64,000 bases of DNA from Pelagibacterium lacus (GTDB lineage: Bacteria > Pseudomonadota > Alphaproteobacteria > Rhizobiales > Devosiaceae): assembly GCF_003345525.1 (NCBI RefSeq), contig NZ_QQNH01000010.1:21130-85129 (forward strand), given 5' to 3'. The stretch's first letter is position 1, and the number at the start of each line of letters is the position of its first letter. Under the pieces are notes generated by a model. That model had not been told where the DNA came from. It did no database searches and worked only from the letters and a program-made list of their open reading frames with translations. The translations under genes were made by a program, and so were the position numbers. Below are positions 53,653 to 61,855 of this stretch, piece by piece.

Positions 53653-53973
53653 TCAGCGGCGCTGGGAGATGTGGACCAGATAGCCCAGCCCGAAGCCGAC
53701 CAGGGCGGCGACGGTGAGCACCGTTCCGACCCCGGCCGGGGCCTTCTCCATGGCGCGGCCCAGCACATCGGCGTCGTGGCGCATATGCTTTGCGGCCCGG
53801 TGCGCGTTCTTGCGGGCCCCGCGCCAGAGATCCTCGGCGTCATCGGCCAGATCGTTGAAATCCACCCCGTGACGGGCCAGCGACTTGGAAACCTGGTCGA
53901 TCTGTTTGCGCAAGTCCCGGACCTGATGGTCGAGCGATTTGCCAATTCCGTCAGTAATGCCGAAATCTGCCAT
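53653..53973 (-). CDS. Small DUF883/YqjD-like membrane-associated stress protein
   Basis: ATG 53973 gives 106 aa. The first 75 residues are hydrophilic and helical (SLDHQVRDLRKQIDQVSKSL, ARKNAHRAAKHMRH), followed by one membrane segment VGTVLTVAALVGFGLGYLV, the layout of YqjD/ElaB ribosome-tethering proteins. The sequence is not close enough to claim orthology. A perfect EcfG-type promoter (GGAAC-N16-CGTT, 54027-54003) lies 30 bp upstream of the start, so it should be part of the general stress regulon. Confidence 0.85.
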   Translation of the reverse strand: MADFGITDGIGKSLDHQVRDLRKQIDQVSKSLARHGVDFNDLADDAEDLWRGARKNAHRAAKHMRHDADVLGRAMEKAPAGVGTVLTVAALVGFGLGYLVHISQRR

Positions 53974-54002
53974 GGCTGAACTCCATTGATGAATGGACGT
54001 AG

Positions 54003-54027
54003 AACGACAAGGCGCGCGGCAGGTTCC
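54003..54027 (-). promoter_or_regulatory. EcfG-type (general stress response) promoter
   Basis: On the minus strand GGAAC (54027-54023), 16-bp spacer, CGTT (54006-54003), an exact match to the alphaproteobacterial sigma-EcfG consensus. It lies directly before the DUF883-like gene starting at 53973. Confidence 0.75.
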
Positions 54028-54072
54028 ACCCGGCGAGTGCAACTCCGTAAAGACCCGCACCACGTGCCCCGC

Positions 54073-54402
54073 TCAGAATGCGGTTTCGGCCGGTGGGAGG
54101 GCGTTGCGATAGGCGCCGAGGCAGACAAATTCCGCGATGTCCCGATGGGCCCGCGGGAAGGATTGCGACGCGCGGCGGCAGGCCGCGTCGGTATCGGTGT
54201 CGACCTGGGCATCGACCAGTCCGAAATAGCAGGCGATCTTGTAGCGATTGGCCATCGCCTCGGGCACGTCGGGGCGCAGGGCCTGGACGGCGAAGGCCTC
54301 GCAGCGATTGATGGCCTCGAGGCTGGACAGCCCTTCGGCATGGGCCGGGCCCGCGCCCACCCCCATGACGAGACTCAACACACCGGCAACCAGAACGCGC
54401 AT
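54073..54402 (-). CDS. Hypothetical secreted protein
   Basis: ATG 54402 (109 aa; AAGG 8 nt upstream) opens a signal peptide cleaved near AHAEG (residue 23). The mature part has four cysteines (NRCEAF, IACYFG, DAACRR, FVCLGAY), spaced to allow two disulfides. Not recognised. An upstream GTG at 54420 is possible but less likely. Confidence 0.7.
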   Translation of the reverse strand: MRVLVAGVLSLVMGVGAGPAHAEGLSSLEAINRCEAFAVQALRPDVPEAMANRYKIACYFGLVDAQVDTDTDAACRRASQSFPRAHRDIAEFVCLGAYRNALPPAETAF

Positions 54403-54580
54403 CGCCAAACCCTTCCGCACAACGATGCACTCAAGCCCAAAACGCCGAGGCGCTCAATCGCCCGCGCGCCTCGTCCTGCTTGGAGCCGGCCTCGTGTTGC
54501 GCAACTGCCGCAGATTGGCGGCCAGCATCGGACTGAAAAGTGTATTCACGGTTTTCGGAAAATCCGATGCGCAACAAAAA

Positions 54581-55180
54581 TTAGAGCGGTGCGCAGGCGC
54601 CGGGCAGGATGGTGTCGATGCTGCCCTGGGCGGGGGCGAGCGCCGCATCGGTAATGGCCAGCGGCCGGAAGGGCGGGGTGGCCTGCACCGAGGGCTGGGC
54701 CAGACTCAGCGTGTAGCACCCGGCATAGCTCTCGATGCTGCCATCGGTCATCGTCGCCTCGAGCGCCACGGGAATAGTGTAATAGACGGTGCCGGCCGCG
54801 CCCTCGGTGGTTTCCGCGCCGACCAGCAATTGCACCGATTCGGTGTCGGTATAGCCTTCGGCGAAGGCCTCGAAGGCGGCCTGTGCCGCCTCGGGTTCGG
54901 CCATGTCCCCGGCGGTGGCGAAATAGGAGAAGGCCCGCAGATATTCCATGCGGTTGATGGCGTTATAAAGGGATTCGATCACGGCAGCGGCGGTCGAGCG
55001 GTCGTCGTAATAGGGATTGTCGGGCACGGTCTCGTCCCCGCCTTCAAGGCCGTCCGGCACGAAGAGCGGGTCGCCGATCACGATGTCGGGCGGCGCTGCG
55101 GGGTCTTCCTGCGCCAAAAGGGGGCCGGCAAACAACAGGGCGATGGCCGCGAGACCGATAGGGGCAATATGCATCGACAT
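54581..55180 (-). CDS. Hypothetical secreted protein
   Basis: The product is 199 aa; a signal peptide ends near PLLAQED (residue 24). The mature region is acidic, with an NTF2-like feel (STAAAVIESLYNAINRMEYLRAF, SYFA, in parts) and two Cys near the end (GCYTLSL, GACAPL). Not recognised. Its start could also be the second Met at 55174. Confidence 0.72.
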   Translation of the reverse strand: MSMHIAPIGLAAIALLFAGPLLAQEDPAAPPDIVIGDPLFVPDGLEGGDETVPDNPYYDDRSTAAAVIESLYNAINRMEYLRAFSYFATAGDMAEPEAAQAAFEAFAEGYTDTESVQLLVGAETTEGAAGTVYYTIPVALEATMTDGSIESYAGCYTLSLAQPSVQATPPFRPLAITDAALAPAQGSIDTILPGACAPL

Positions 55181-55299
55181 TCTCCTTTGCCCTCGTCAAC
55201 GCATGACCGCCCGCAACGTTGCCCATAGCCTTGCCGCAAAGTGTTTGGCGATGCTAGCATTGTCGCGATTTGCGGGGGAATGACGATGCGGAAAGCGTT

Positions 55300-56220
55300 T
55301 TGATCGCGCGGGGCGTATTGGCCTTGGGGCTCGCCATGGGGGTGGCCGGCGGCGCGTCGGGGTTCGAGCTGTCCGTGGGCGCGAGCCTCAAGGGCCAGAC
55401 CGAGCGCCTGTCCCTGAGCCATGACGCCTCCTTCGTCGATCCGATCCTGGGCAATCCGACCAGCCTGCTCGAATACGGCTCCGCGTCCAGCATCTGGGCC
55501 GAATTATCCCTCTCCGGGCGCGACATGGCCGAGAGCGGCCTGTGGTTCGACCTCGCCGCTGCCGTGCCGCTCACCGGCTGGGGCAATTTCGACGATTACG
55601 ATTATCTGGCCGGCCAATTGGTATTCTCTCATACGAGCAGCGGCGTGGCGATCGGCGAGGGGCTGACCGGCGCCTTGCGCGTCCCCATGCCGTTCCTGGG
55701 CGAGTTGCGGCAGGACAATCTGGCCATCCGTCCCTATCTGACCGCAAGCATGGAACGCCGGACGCTCAGCGCCACGGGCCTTTCCTGCGGCGTCATCTGC
55801 GGTCCGCTGCCCGCCGTGCCATCCGACCTGCCGGTCATTAGCCATGATCTCTCGGGCTGGCAGGCCGGCGCCGGGGTGTGGCTGGCTGTCGAGTTGTCGC
55901 AGACCCAGACGCTCGACGTCCATGCCGAACTGGTCGGCGGACGGCTCGGGGTCAGCGACACCCATTTCCTGCGCACCGATCTGGGGCCTGCCCCCCACAT
56001 CGCCTATGATTTCGCCACCCTCGGGGTGCAGGTGCGCGCCGCCTACACCCATGCGCTCACCGACGCCCTGGCCTTCACCGCCGCCGCCGGCGGCAGCCTC
56101 CGCCGCGGCACCGGCACCGCTACCTTCGGCGCCTCGCTCCCCAGCCCCATCGGCACCTTCGATGCGGATCTGGTGCAGATGTCCGGCACCCTATCCCTCG
56201 GCCTGCACGCCACGTTCTAG
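55300..56220 (+). CDS. Hypothetical outer-membrane beta-barrel-like protein, start uncertain
   Basis: The protein is 306 aa if it starts at TTG 55300. It shows a signal-type segment (GVLALGLAMGVAGGASG), a mature start FELSVGASLKGQTERL, alternating polar/apolar residues and a C-terminal Phe in LSLGLHATF, as in outer-membrane barrels. A better-looking start lies at ATG 55280 with a strong Shine-Dalgarno (GCGGGGGA), but that frame stops at 55301 after MTMRKAF; one extra T in the TTTT run at 55298-55301 would join it to the long frame. Either a TTG start or a frameshift. Confidence 0.65.
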   Translation: MIARGVLALGLAMGVAGGASGFELSVGASLKGQTERLSLSHDASFVDPILGNPTSLLEYGSASSIWAELSLSGRDMAESGLWFDLAAAVPLTGWGNFDDYDYLAGQLVFSHTSSGVAIGEGLTGALRVPMPFLGELRQDNLAIRPYLTASMERRTLSATGLSCGVICGPLPAVPSDLPVISHDLSGWQAGAGVWLAVELSQTQTLDVHAELVGGRLGVSDTHFLRTDLGPAPHIAYDFATLGVQVRAAYTHALTDALAFTAAAGGSLRRGTGTATFGASLPSPIGTFDADLVQMSGTLSLGLHATF

Positions 56221-56245
56221 CCTCGGCAGGGGGGAGGGGGGTGGG

Positions 56246-57295
56246 TTATTCCGTGAAGAAGTGCAGCTTCTCTTTCATCGGCCGCATGAACACCGGCGCG
56301 CCAGTCGCCAGCGAAGAGGGACTGGGCGCTTCCACCTGCACATAGCTGGAGCCGGACTGGACGGTGAGCAGGCTCATATTTCCCATTTCCTCGACCAGCA
56401 CCACCACGCCACTGAGGGCATCGGAGGTTTTGGCGGGGGTAAGCTCGATATCGTGGGGACGTATCCCGACGAGCAGCGGGTTTTCGGGAAGAGGATGGGG
56501 GAGGGGGAATAGATCGGTCAGGAGCATGTCCTCGATCGCGAGCCCGCGGTCGGCGGCCGGCCGCGCCTCGAAGATGTTCATGGCTGGAGAGCCGATGAAC
56601 TGGGCAACGAAGGAATTGACGGGCTTGTTATAGAGCTCCAACGGGGTTCCGATCTGCTCAACGCGGCCGCTTCTTAGCACGACGATGCGGTCCCCAAGCG
56701 TCATCGCCTCCACCTGGTCATGGGTGACGTAAATCATCGTGGTGCCGAGGCGCTGATGCATCTGCTTGATTTCACCGCGCATCTTGACGCGCAGCGACGC
56801 GTCGAGATTGGAGAGGGGCTCGTCGAACAGGAACACATCGGGCTCGCGCACCACGGCGCGTCCCATGGCGACCCGCTGGCGCTGGCCACCCGACAACTCG
56901 CGCGGAAACCGGGCCAGATAGGGCATGAGACCGAGCATTTCCGCGGCGCGCGTCACCTGATCCCGGATATGGGACTTGGCGAACCCCATCATGCGGAGCG
57001 GAAAGGCGATGTTGTCGGCAACTGTCATATGCGGATAGAGCGCATAGTTCTGAAAGACCATCGCCACGTCGCGTTCCCGCGGCGGCAGATGTGTGACGTC
57101 GCGCTGACCGATCGCGATCGTGCCGGCCGTGACCGTCTCCAGCCCGGCCAGCATGCGGAGCAATGTCGACTTTCCACAGCCCGATGGGCCGACGAGCACG
57201 ACAAACTCTCCGTCCTTGATATCGATACCGACGTCGGACAGGACCTCGACCTGACCATAGCGCTTGAAGATCGAATTGAACTGAACGTTTGCCAT
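56246..57295 (-). CDS. Sugar ABC transporter ATP-binding protein (MalK/UgpC family)
   Basis: ATG 57295 gives 349 aa. Walker A GPSGCGKST (about 37-45), signature LSGGQRQR (about 135), Walker B LFDEPLSNLD, H-loop YVTHDQVEAM, and a C-terminal TOBE-type domain (LLVGIRPHDIEL). Last gene of a four-gene minus-strand operon (binding protein, two permeases, ATPase) for a sugar or sugar derivative. The first frame-extended 60 residues upstream are the shadow of the permease gene. Confidence 0.96.
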   Translation of the reverse strand: MANVQFNSIFKRYGQVEVLSDVGIDIKDGEFVVLVGPSGCGKSTLLRMLAGLETVTAGTIAIGQRDVTHLPPRERDVAMVFQNYALYPHMTVADNIAFPLRMMGFAKSHIRDQVTRAAEMLGLMPYLARFPRELSGGQRQRVAMGRAVVREPDVFLFDEPLSNLDASLRVKMRGEIKQMHQRLGTTMIYVTHDQVEAMTLGDRIVVLRSGRVEQIGTPLELYNKPVNSFVAQFIGSPAMNIFEARPAADRGLAIEDMLLTDLFPLPHPLPENPLLVGIRPHDIELTPAKTSDALSGVVVLVEEMGNMSLLTVQSGSSYVQVEAPSPSSLATGAPVFMRPMKEKLHFFTE

Positions 57296-57312
57296 CTGAA
57301 TAACCGAAATTG

Positions 57313-58158
57313 CTATCGCACCGCGCCGGCCAGGGCGCCGGAGACGATCCAGCGTTGCATGATGAAGAAGACGATTACGACGGGCAGCGCAAAGACCAGA
57401 GCAGCGGCCATCTGCATTTCCTGCAGCGTAAAATATTCCCCCCGGAACGATGCGATGCCGTTCGCGGCGGTCCACAGTTCCTGGGAGGTTACGAGAGTGT
57501 GCGAGAAGAGAAAGTCATGCCAACTGGTCACGAAACCATAGATAAAGATGGCGGCAAGGCCGGGCGCCGCAAGCGGCAGGGCAATAAAGAAGAAGGCCCC
57601 GGCATGTGTGCAGCCATCGATGCGGGCGGCGTGTTCCAGATCGCGCGGTATCGAATCGAAAAAGCCTTTGCTCATCCATATGGCGAGCGGCACCACGAGG
57701 GATATGTGTCCTGCAACCATACCCTGCATGGTATCGAGCAGGCCCCAGGATCGGAACAGCATGTAAAGGGGGACGATGATGCTGGTGGCGGGCATCATCT
57801 GCGTGGCAAGAACCGCGATCAGCAGGAGACTGGCTCCCCTGAACCGCAGCCGACTCAAAGCGTAACCGCAACTGACCCCGAACACCAGCGACAGGGCGGA
57901 AGACAGGGTGGCGACAATGATCGAATTGCCGATCCATCGCGCCATCGGGCGGGCGGTGAACAGAGAGACGAAATTGTCCAGCGTTATGGTCTGCGGCAGG
58001 AAGGTCGTGATCTGGCGGCCGAACCCCGTGGGAGTCAGGGCGACCACGATCATCCAATAGATCGGAAACAGCACCATGAGACCCAGAACCACGATGCCGC
58101 TCATGCGCAGCGCGAGCGCCAGGGGCGAGGCCGACATGCCTGGAGAGGGCGCCGTCAT
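57313..58158 (-). CDS. Sugar ABC transporter permease, MalG-like
   Basis: The product is 281 aa with six hydrophobic segments (the first VLGLMVLFPIYWMIVVAL near residues 28-45). The coupling loop is DLEHAARIDGCTHAGAFFFI near residues 180-199. The stop of the MalF-like gene overlaps its start by 4 bp. It is in the inner membrane and forms the pore with the next gene product. Confidence 0.94.
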   Translation of the reverse strand: MTAPSPGMSASPLALALRMSGIVVLGLMVLFPIYWMIVVALTPTGFGRQITTFLPQTITLDNFVSLFTARPMARWIGNSIIVATLSSALSLVFGVSCGYALSRLRFRGASLLLIAVLATQMMPATSIIVPLYMLFRSWGLLDTMQGMVAGHISLVVPLAIWMSKGFFDSIPRDLEHAARIDGCTHAGAFFFIALPLAAPGLAAIFIYGFVTSWHDFLFSHTLVTSQELWTAANGIASFRGEYFTLQEMQMAAALVFALPVVIVFFIMQRWIVSGALAGAVR

Positions 58159-59075
58159 GTCGTGCCCTCATTGCCGGATCGGGGAAGCAGCTTGAGATAG
58201 CCCAGCACCAGCAGGATTGAAGCTAGGACAGCGAGGATGCCCAGTGTGGCGGCATAGCTGAAGTCCAGGCTGCGAAACGCCGTATTATAGGTGAGGATGG
58301 TCAGCGTTTCCGTGGCTCCGGCCGGTCCACCTCCGGTCAGGATGTAGATGATGGGAAACGATTTGAACCCCATGATCATGACTAGGATGACGATAACGGC
58401 CATGATGTATCTAAGCTGCGGCAGCGTGATGAAAAGAAATTGCTGCAGCGCGTTGGCCCGGTCGATTGCGGCGGCCTCGTAGAGCTCGTCGGGAATCGCC
58501 TTCAATCCGGCGAGAAAAAAGACATAGGCCATGGGGAACTCGTTCCAGACCTGTGCCACGATGAGGGAGGCAAGTGCCGTCTGGCGCTCGACGAGCCAAT
58601 TGTGTCCGCCGATGAAGGGGATGAAATCGATAAGCCGGTTGATGACGCCGAAATTGCCGTCATACATGACGCCCCAGACCAGCGCGGTCACTACGGCGGG
58701 AACCGTCCACGGCAGCAGGAAGATCAGTCTGGTCAATCCGGAAAACCTGACTACACGCCGGGTGAGGAGGGCCGCGGTGAGCGCCAGAATGATGGAGCCC
58801 ACCACCGTTCCGGCCATATAGAGGCAAGATAGCCACAGGGCCGAATAGGTCCTGGGATCGGTGAAGAGCTTGAGATAGTTGTGGAACCCGTATGTGCCAG
58901 CCATGGCCGGGCGCCGCAGGGCTATGGTGTCGAAGCTGAGCCTGAGGGCTTCGAGAATGGGTAAGCCGATGACCAGGCCAAGCACGATCAGTGCTGGCAG
59001 GATCATGAGGAACGGGAAGAGGGGGCCGTCCAGCACGACCCGGGAGAAGCGGGAAGGACGACGCGAAGATGGCAT
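58155..59075 (-). CDS. Sugar ABC transporter permease, MalF-like
   Basis: ATG 59075 gives 306 aa with six hydrophobic segments. The coupling loop reads ELYEAAAIDRANALQQFLFI near residues 197-216; the position normally occupied by Gly (IDGA) is Arg. The gap from the binding-protein stop is 68 bp. Coupled to the MalG-like gene by ATGA overlap. Confidence 0.94.
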   Translation of the reverse strand: MPSSRRPSRFSRVVLDGPLFPFLMILPALIVLGLVIGLPILEALRLSFDTIALRRPAMAGTYGFHNYLKLFTDPRTYSALWLSCLYMAGTVVGSIILALTAALLTRRVVRFSGLTRLIFLLPWTVPAVVTALVWGVMYDGNFGVINRLIDFIPFIGGHNWLVERQTALASLIVAQVWNEFPMAYVFFLAGLKAIPDELYEAAAIDRANALQQFLFITLPQLRYIMAVIVILVMIMGFKSFPIIYILTGGGPAGATETLTILTYNTAFRSLDFSYAATLGILAVLASILLVLGYLKLLPRSGNEGTT

Positions 59076-59143
59076 GACCGGTGGCCCAAATCGATTGTGC
59101 TGGAGAGATGGCCAGGGCGGTGTTCCACCCTGGCCGGGGGCGA

Positions 59144-60391
59144 TTATGAACAGCAGTCTTCGAGGCGCTGCTGCGCTTCGGCCAGGGACTGTTCTGCCGG
59201 TACGCCGTCGCGCAGCGTCAACAGAACCGCATCGACGACCACCGGCCAAATCTCATTGAACTGATCTGCATGTCCGGGAATAGCGATCGGATGGGCCGTT
59301 CCGCTACTTTCGACATAAGGCGCCAGATAGGGACGGGCGGCCAGTTGCTCATCGGTCAGCGCGCCCACGCCATAGGGCAGGTAGGGGCTGTGATCGCTGA
59401 ACTGCGATTGCAGGTCCGGGCTGGCGGCCATGGCGAGGAATTCCCAGGCCGCTTCCGGATTGTCGCTGGTTGCGTTGATGGCCAGCGCCATATTGACCCC
59501 TCCGGTCGCCGGACCGTCCCAGGGATGCTTGGCGGTGCGATAGCAATCAAAGTTCTCGGCGTTGTTCTGTTCGATGAAGGGAAACTGCCACTGTCCGTCG
59601 ATGGTCATGGCCGACCCGCCCGTCGCAAAGAGCGCGCGAAGATCGGTCTCGCTCATCCCTTGCGGCGTTGCCCCTGAATCATAGACCGTTTTCATGAAGG
59701 TGAGGGCATCGATCACCGGCTGGCTATCGAGCGTAAAATTGCCCGCATCATCCGAGAACGCCCCGCCAAAGGCCAGGGTCCACATGAGAAGCATTTCGAA
59801 TGTGGGGTCTTCGTTGGCGTTGACCATGTTGGCGCCATAGCGGCTGACACGGCCCGATTCGTCACTAACCGTCAGTTGTTCGGCGTAGGCCAGGAATTCT
59901 TCCGGAGTGGTCGGTGGGGAAGCGATCCCCGCCTCTTCGAAATGGCAGGCATTGTAGATCAGTTCCAGCGTGCGCCCGGTGATGGGCAGGGCATAGGTCG
60001 TGCCGTCGACCGTCAGCGAATCCCAGCCGCCCGGCACGATGGCATCGCGCAGATTGGCAGCGTCGATATAATCGTCGAGCGGCAGAATATGGCCGGCGGC
60101 CAGAAGTTCGCCCAGATTGTTAGGATTGACCGTGAGGACATCAGGCCCGGCGCCGCTTGCCGCCTGAATGAGCAATTGTTCATAGTAACTGCCGGCCGAC
60201 ACACTGCGCGGGATGACTGTCGCTCCGCTCTCGGCATTGTATTTTTCGACCAGTAGCTTCCACCAGTCGCCCATTCCCGGCGCGTCATAGTCCACGACCA
60301 TGAAATCTATGTCCTGGGCCTGGACCGCAGGCAGTGGTGCCAAGGTGAGTGCCGCCATGAGGGCGATATAGTATTTCGTGCGTTTCGACAT
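59144..60391 (-). CDS. Sugar ABC transporter substrate-binding protein (SBP_bac_1 family)
   Basis: ATG 60391 (415 aa) has a strong Shine-Dalgarno (GGAGGGGAA). Signal peptide to about PAVQAQD (residue 27). The mature domain has the MalE-like pattern: GDWWKLLVEKYNAESGATV, PDVLTVNPNNLGELLAAG, YALPITGRTLELIYN, GGSAMTIDGQWQFP. The C-terminus ends DCCS, an unusual vicinal Cys pair. First gene of the operon 60391-56246. No regulator is adjacent, and the ligand is unknown. Confidence 0.94.
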   Translation of the reverse strand: MSKRTKYYIALMAALTLAPLPAVQAQDIDFMVVDYDAPGMGDWWKLLVEKYNAESGATVIPRSVSAGSYYEQLLIQAASGAGPDVLTVNPNNLGELLAAGHILPLDDYIDAANLRDAIVPGGWDSLTVDGTTYALPITGRTLELIYNACHFEEAGIASPPTTPEEFLAYAEQLTVSDESGRVSRYGANMVNANEDPTFEMLLMWTLAFGGAFSDDAGNFTLDSQPVIDALTFMKTVYDSGATPQGMSETDLRALFATGGSAMTIDGQWQFPFIEQNNAENFDCYRTAKHPWDGPATGGVNMALAINATSDNPEAAWEFLAMAASPDLQSQFSDHSPYLPYGVGALTDEQLAARPYLAPYVESSGTAHPIAIPGHADQFNEIWPVVVDAVLLTLRDGVPAEQSLAEAQQRLEDCCS

Positions 60392-60578
60392 TGATATTCC
60401 CCTCCCTCGCACGGCTGTTCGATATCCAACGTTGCCTGAAGCTGTGCGGAAGGGGAGTGTCGCGTGCGCCGCAGCGCTCGAGCAAACCACTTTTTGGAAT
60501 AAGCGTCCGACTGCAGGCGCGATCGGGGCGACAGTGCAGCCTTCGAACAGCGACGATTGTGGCCGTTTGCGGAAGAAA
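60392..60578. promoter_or_regulatory. Upstream region of the sugar ABC operon
   Basis: No gene seen in 187 bp. It should hold the operon promoter on the minus strand. A short palindrome GCTCGAGC (about 60474-60481) is the only symmetrical element noticed. Confidence 0.3.
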
Positions 60579-60606
60579 TGGTGCTGCCGGAGAGATTTGA
60601 ACTCTC
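60579..60606 (-). tRNA. tRNA gene 3' fragment (T arm, acceptor 3' strand, CCA) - probable attachment-site remnant
   Basis: Read on the minus strand: T stem GAGAG, loop TTCAAAT, stem CTCTC, acceptor strand CGGCAGC, discriminator A, CCA. This is a perfect tRNA position 49-76 segment. Upstream on that strand (60607-60680) there is no anticodon arm, D arm or the matching GCTGCCG 5' strand. It is therefore not a functional tRNA but the kind of 3' duplicate left when an island integrates into a tRNA gene. The parent tRNA's identity cannot be read without the anticodon. Confidence 0.8.
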
Positions 60607-61091
60607 GATCGAAAAACCTATCTTATTGAATTTTCTTGCATTTTCCGCGCCTAACTGATCTCTTGTGTATCAACGAGGTGGCCGCCGCGCAAGCCAAAGT
60701 GTGGTATTTCTCAACAGATTTTGTGCTGCGGCCCCGGTATTGCAATGGAGCGCAGGGCCCCCTAGCATTGGGATAAGGAATGGCCGCGATGGCCCATGCC
60801 GAGTGCGTTGGCAAAAGGACCGAGCAGGTATAGGCCCTGTTCAGTGCCATTGGCCGGCAAACCTGACGCCTGGTGCGGTAAAGGCGCCGCTTTACCGACC
60901 CACCATTCCCGGCGGTCCGGACCGGCCATAGAAATCGCCCGCTGGCTGAGGGCTGGTGGACAGCTCAGCAGTCTCCACACTGGAACTATCCGGGATGGTG
61001 CAGGCTATTGACTGTCTTAAAAGAGGCCATGCCGGAGGCAATCAGCAATTCCCCCTAAAGGTGCTGGCGCCAATGATAGTGTCGGAAGTCC
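60607..61091. other. Gene-poor region inside the putative island edge
   Basis: About 485 bp. The first 60 bp are notably AT-rich. Short open frames exist on both strands but none shows a protein-like pattern or a good ribosome site. A hairpin CGGTAAAG-N6-CTTTACCG lies at 60878-60899. I see no gene. Confidence 0.4.
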
Positions 61092-61367
61092 CTATCGCTT
61101 CTTCTTTTCCGCAGATGCTTCTTTCTGTGTCTGGGTTTTTTCGAAGCTCTCGATCAGGCCCTCAGTCTCGCCGGTGGCCTCGGCCTGGGCCTGACGTTCC
61201 TTGTGGACGTTTTCCTGGTCGTTGCCTTGCAGGCTGTTGCGGCCCGCGATGTCATCTGCAAAGTCGAATTCATCAGGAAGCTCTCCCGGAGCCACCTTTC
61301 CTCCGGGTTTGGCGCCGTGCTGTCCCCCGCTAGGATGATTGCCCATCTTCTTTCCCGCGTTGGCCAT
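61092..61367 (-). CDS. Small hydrophilic, probably disordered protein
   Basis: ATG 61367 (91 aa; GGAGAG 5 nt upstream). Composition is Gly/Lys/Glu/Gln-rich without hydrophobic core: MANAGKKMGNHPSGGQHG, then an acidic middle (DEFDFADDIAG) and a Lys/Glu tail ending KKKR. It resembles desiccation- or stress-related hydrophilic proteins in composition only. Upstream on the minus strand GGAAC-N16-CATT is a weak EcfG-like promoter. Confidence 0.7.
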   Translation of the reverse strand: MANAGKKMGNHPSGGQHGAKPGGKVAPGELPDEFDFADDIAGRNSLQGNDQENVHKERQAQAEATGETEGLIESFEKTQTQKEASAEKKKR

Positions 61368-61528
61368 GTGTCTCTCCTGTTCAAGATGGAAAGAGCAATG
61401 ACGCCAGTACGAAAGAGTTCCTGCCGGCCGAACCTGGATCAGTCTATGTCTGTCGCCGGACAAGCTCGACGCCCTGAGAATAATATACGCTCGCCGTCCG
61501 AGCCATGTCTGGATGCAGTGGCGGCAAC

Positions 61529-61708
61529 TTAAAGGTTCGTCGCAACGAGCCCGACTATGACCAAGAGAGCCAATACGCCAAGGCCCAGGAGGGGACCTTT
61601 GATGCCGCCGCGAGGGCGGTGAACATCACGCCCCGCCTCGGGCGCTTGAGCCTCTCCTTCCCGCTCCACATCGTCGCGGCTGTGTTGGTGGTCGACCGGC
61701 GAAACCAT
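61529..61708 (-). CDS. 59-aa single-pass membrane protein
   Basis: ATG 61708 to TAA 61529 encodes 59 residues, with a perfect Shine-Dalgarno GGGAG 6 nt upstream. The N-terminal half is hydrophilic and acidic (MVSPVDHQHSRDDVEREGE); the C-terminal half after RPRGGIKGP is one hydrophobic helix LLGLGVLALLVIVGLVATNL. Not recognised. Easily missed because of its length. It lies between the hydrophilic-protein gene and the ferritin-like gene on the same strand. Confidence 0.7.
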   Translation of the reverse strand: MVSPVDHQHSRDDVEREGEAQAPEAGRDVHRPRGGIKGPLLGLGVLALLVIVGLVATNL

Positions 61709-61855
61709 GATGCACTCCCAATTGTTTGTCTGGTAAAGAAAAACGAGTCAAGCTCGGGTTCCTGCGCTGAACCATCCATCACGCATCGGCCGAAGCCGAA
61801 AGCGTCTCCGCCTCGCCATGCTCGCTGCACAGGCTGGGAGGCGAAGCGCAAGGGT

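Noticed and set aside
60579..60680. Intact tRNA gene on the minus strand
   Set aside because: Only positions 49-76 are present; upstream sequence has no D arm, anticodon arm or matching acceptor 5' strand.
61755..61780. EcfG promoter before the 59-aa gene
   Set aside because: GGAAC and CGTT are present on the minus strand but only 12 bp apart instead of 16-17.
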